Part shown: in pieces, positions 62,748 to 64,000 of the stretch
How positions within the stretch are numbered: position 1 is the first letter of the stretch
How the letters are laid out: each line of letters opens with the position of its first letter
NCBI RefSeq assembly: GCF_023380025.1
Contig: NZ_CP097253.1
Coordinates: 1,178,001 to 1,242,000, forward strand
Origin: Sphingomonas glaciei
GTDB lineage: Bacteria > Pseudomonadota > Alphaproteobacteria > Sphingomonadales > Sphingomonadaceae
Direction: 5' to 3'
Length of the DNA: 64,000 nucleotides
Notes under the pieces: model-generated
What the model saw: only the letters and a program-made list of their open reading frames with translations
Databases searched by the model: none
Told to the model about the DNA's origin: nothing
Program-made: the position numbers and the translations under genes

Positions 62748-63853
62748 CCTTGCCGCCCCCCGCGCTCGAAGCCGAGCATCTCGCGCTTTTCTTCGGCGGA
62801 GATGAAGTCGGCCTGGGCGACCATCTGCCACAGTCGCTCGCGATCCTCTGCAAGCTCGCTGATCGCATCGGTGTCGACCGCCAGCTTGACCGGCCCGACC
62901 CAGTCACGCAGCGCCTCCGACACTTCGCCCAGTATGCGCTCGGCAAGCGGCAAAACAGTCTGCCGATACAGGGCTCTCCCCGCCTCACGCATGTTGCTGT
63001 AGGCCGTATCCCCCGGCAGCCCGAGCAGCACCGGCGGCACTCCGAAGGCCAGCGCGATGTCTCGAGCGGCGGCTTCCTTGACCGCGACGAAATCCATGTC
63101 AGTCGGGCTCAGGCCCAGCGATTGCCAGCGCAATCCGCCTTCGAGCAGCATCGGGCGGCCTGCATTCAGGCTCCCGCTGAACTGCTTCTCAATCTCCTCG
63201 CGCAGCCGCTCGAACTGCGGCCCGCTCAGCGGCGCGCCGTCCGGCGGATCATAGGTCAGCGCACCCGAAGGCCGCGCCGCATTGTCGAGCAAGGCCTTGT
63301 TCCAGCGGCTCGCCCGATTGTGGATCGACGCCGCCGCGCTTGCTGCCTCCAGACAACCCAGCCCGTGCTGATCCTGCACCGGGTTGAGCGACTTGATGTG
63401 GATGAGCTGGACCCGCTCCAGCGCGTCGTGGCGATTGATCCTGACCGGCTTGCGCCCTGCCTTATAGACGTAGGCATGCGGCCAGCCACGCTCGTCGGTA
63501 TCGATGGTGACCCGATCCGGCTGAAGCAGGAACAGCTCCGCCGGCGCACCAAGCGCCTCCACCAGCTGGAGATAGGCATTGCCGTGCAGCAGCAGTGAGG
63601 CCGCCGTCTGCTCGAGCAGGCTCGACCGCCCGATCAGCGAAGCCGCTGTCTCGTCGCCTTCGATCGCGTACACTTTGAGGGCGCCGACCGCTCCGGCGAT
63701 CATCCTGACCGCCCGTTGACCGACCGGATTGCCAAGGAACACTTCCTTCAACTGCGCCTGATAGCCGCTGGGGAAAAGGCTGCGTTCGCTTGATGCCGGA
63801 TATGACAGGAACAGCGGCGGGACGTCCGCCGACTTGCGTCCGAACCACCGCAT
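62744..63853 (-). CDS. GTA HK97-family portal protein
   Basis: 369 residues from the ATG at 63853, with AAAGGA 7 bases upstream. Portal features: NPVGQRAVRMIAGAVGALKV, SLLEQTAASLLLHGNAYLQL, HIKSLNPVQDQHGLGCLEAA, NKALLDNAARPSGALTYDPP and VPPVLLGLPGDTAYSNMREA (the conserved GDxTYSN motif). The reading frame is intact at typical length for alphaproteobacterial GTA portals. No terminase C-terminus precedes it within the 147 bp to the window end. Confidence 0.92.
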   Translation of the reverse strand: MRWFGRKSADVPPLFLSYPASSERSLFPSGYQAQLKEVFLGNPVGQRAVRMIAGAVGALKVYAIEGDETAASLIGRSSLLEQTAASLLLHGNAYLQLVEALGAPAELFLLQPDRVTIDTDERGWPHAYVYKAGRKPVRINRHDALERVQLIHIKSLNPVQDQHGLGCLEAASAAASIHNRASRWNKALLDNAARPSGALTYDPPDGAPLSGPQFERLREEIEKQFSGSLNAGRPMLLEGGLRWQSLGLSPTDMDFVAVKEAAARDIALAFGVPPVLLGLPGDTAYSNMREAGRALYRQTVLPLAERILGEVSEALRDWVGPVKLAVDTDAISELAEDRERLWQMVAQADFISAEEKREMLGFERGGRQG

Positions 63854-63907
63854 TTCAGATCCTTTGATGATCGGACCAACCGCCTTGCGATTCGTCCCAG
63901 TGTTCAC

Positions 63908-63937
63908 TTATGTGCCAGAACAGCGTGACGATGTCAA
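63908..63937 (-). promoter_or_regulatory. Candidate promoter of the GTA head remnant
   Basis: On the minus strand TTGACA (63937-63932), 18 bp, ACATAA (63913-63908), 55 bp upstream of the portal start. The -10 region lies within GTTC-N12-GAAC, an imperfect palindrome that could bind a repressor. The rest of 63854-64000 shows no convincing coding sequence. Confidence 0.4.
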
Positions 63938-64000
63938 GTGTTTTGTGCCGTATGGGTTCGCACCTTGCTCACGCCCGGGCACGACACTTGCAAGCGAAGC

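Noticed and set aside
63901..63922. GTTC-N12-GAAC palindrome as a LexA (SOS) box
   Set aside because: Alphaproteobacterial LexA boxes are direct repeats GTTC-N7-GTTC; spacing and orientation differ here.
63854..64000. Short open frame on the minus strand reaching the window edge, possible terminase tail
   Set aside because: About 30 codons without any terminase-like residues; all three minus frames stop before the portal gene.

Overview
The window is high-GC bacterial chromosome with tightly packed, often overlapping genes. Its content points to an alphaproteobacterium of the sphingomonad group: two TonB-dependent receptors, a DUF3297 protein, sphingomonad-style Alr and DapB, an AzoR/HxlR pair, a candidate EcfG-type promoter, and remains of an alphaproteobacterial gene transfer agent (GTA). 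This placement rests on gene content; no rRNA lies in the window.

Layout. 1-4.8 kb: threonine synthase (cut by the left edge), a ZnuD-like receptor behind a candidate Zur site, and a small phage-shock-type operon (two tiny ORFs, PspC, a PspB-like protein and an unknown protein) behind an excellent sigma-54 promoter. 4.8-9.1 kb: DUF3297 protein and branched-chain 2-oxoacid dehydrogenase E1alpha, E1beta and E2. 9.1-16.8 kb: AzoR/HxlR, a single-chain 2-oxoacid dehydrogenase E1, MaoC hydratase, CitE-like lyase, zinc alcohol dehydrogenase and acetyl-CoA synthetase, a carbon-catabolism block. 16.8-25.6 kb: DUF3833 lipoprotein, RimO, SDR, a GH1-like glycosidase, M17 aminopeptidase, MarR, an SH3 remnant, MltG, FabF, ACP. 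25.7-30.2 kb: HExxH protein, a second TonB receptor and a Tat-exported flavoprotein. 30.2-41.7 kb: housekeeping (GrpE, HrcA, RNase PH, RdgB, HemW, LpoA-like lipoprotein, RsmI, YraN, GshB, DedA, XerC, DUF484, transaldolase, enoyl-CoA hydratase). 41.7-48.9 kb: TadE/TadE/TadG, TelA with a membrane partner, a membrane-anchored LuxR-type regulator with an ExbD-like periplasmic domain, a Gre factor and a CoA-transferase. 48.9-59.4 kb: carotenoid-type oxidoreductase, Gor, Pgi, LepB-Rnc-Era, sirtuin, thioesterase, DapB, Nth, Alr. 59.5-64 kb: a beta-barrel outer-membrane protein, then a degraded GTA head cluster.

The most striking feature is at the right end. Portal, small membrane protein and prohead protease are followed by one ORF in which an HK97-type major capsid protein runs in frame into the C-terminal part of a DUF2793 protein. 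DUF2793 normally sits at the far end of a GTA cluster, so this looks like a deletion scar that removed the connector, tail and adhesin genes. Second, two unrelated outer-membrane proteins 31 kb apart carry almost the same C-terminal proline/cysteine tail.

No rRNA, tRNA, CRISPR array or insertion sequence was recognised. No gene-free stretch exceeds about 240 bp. The largest are 4276-4512 (divergent promoters), 43937-44133 (telA promoter) and 63854-64000 (portal promoter).
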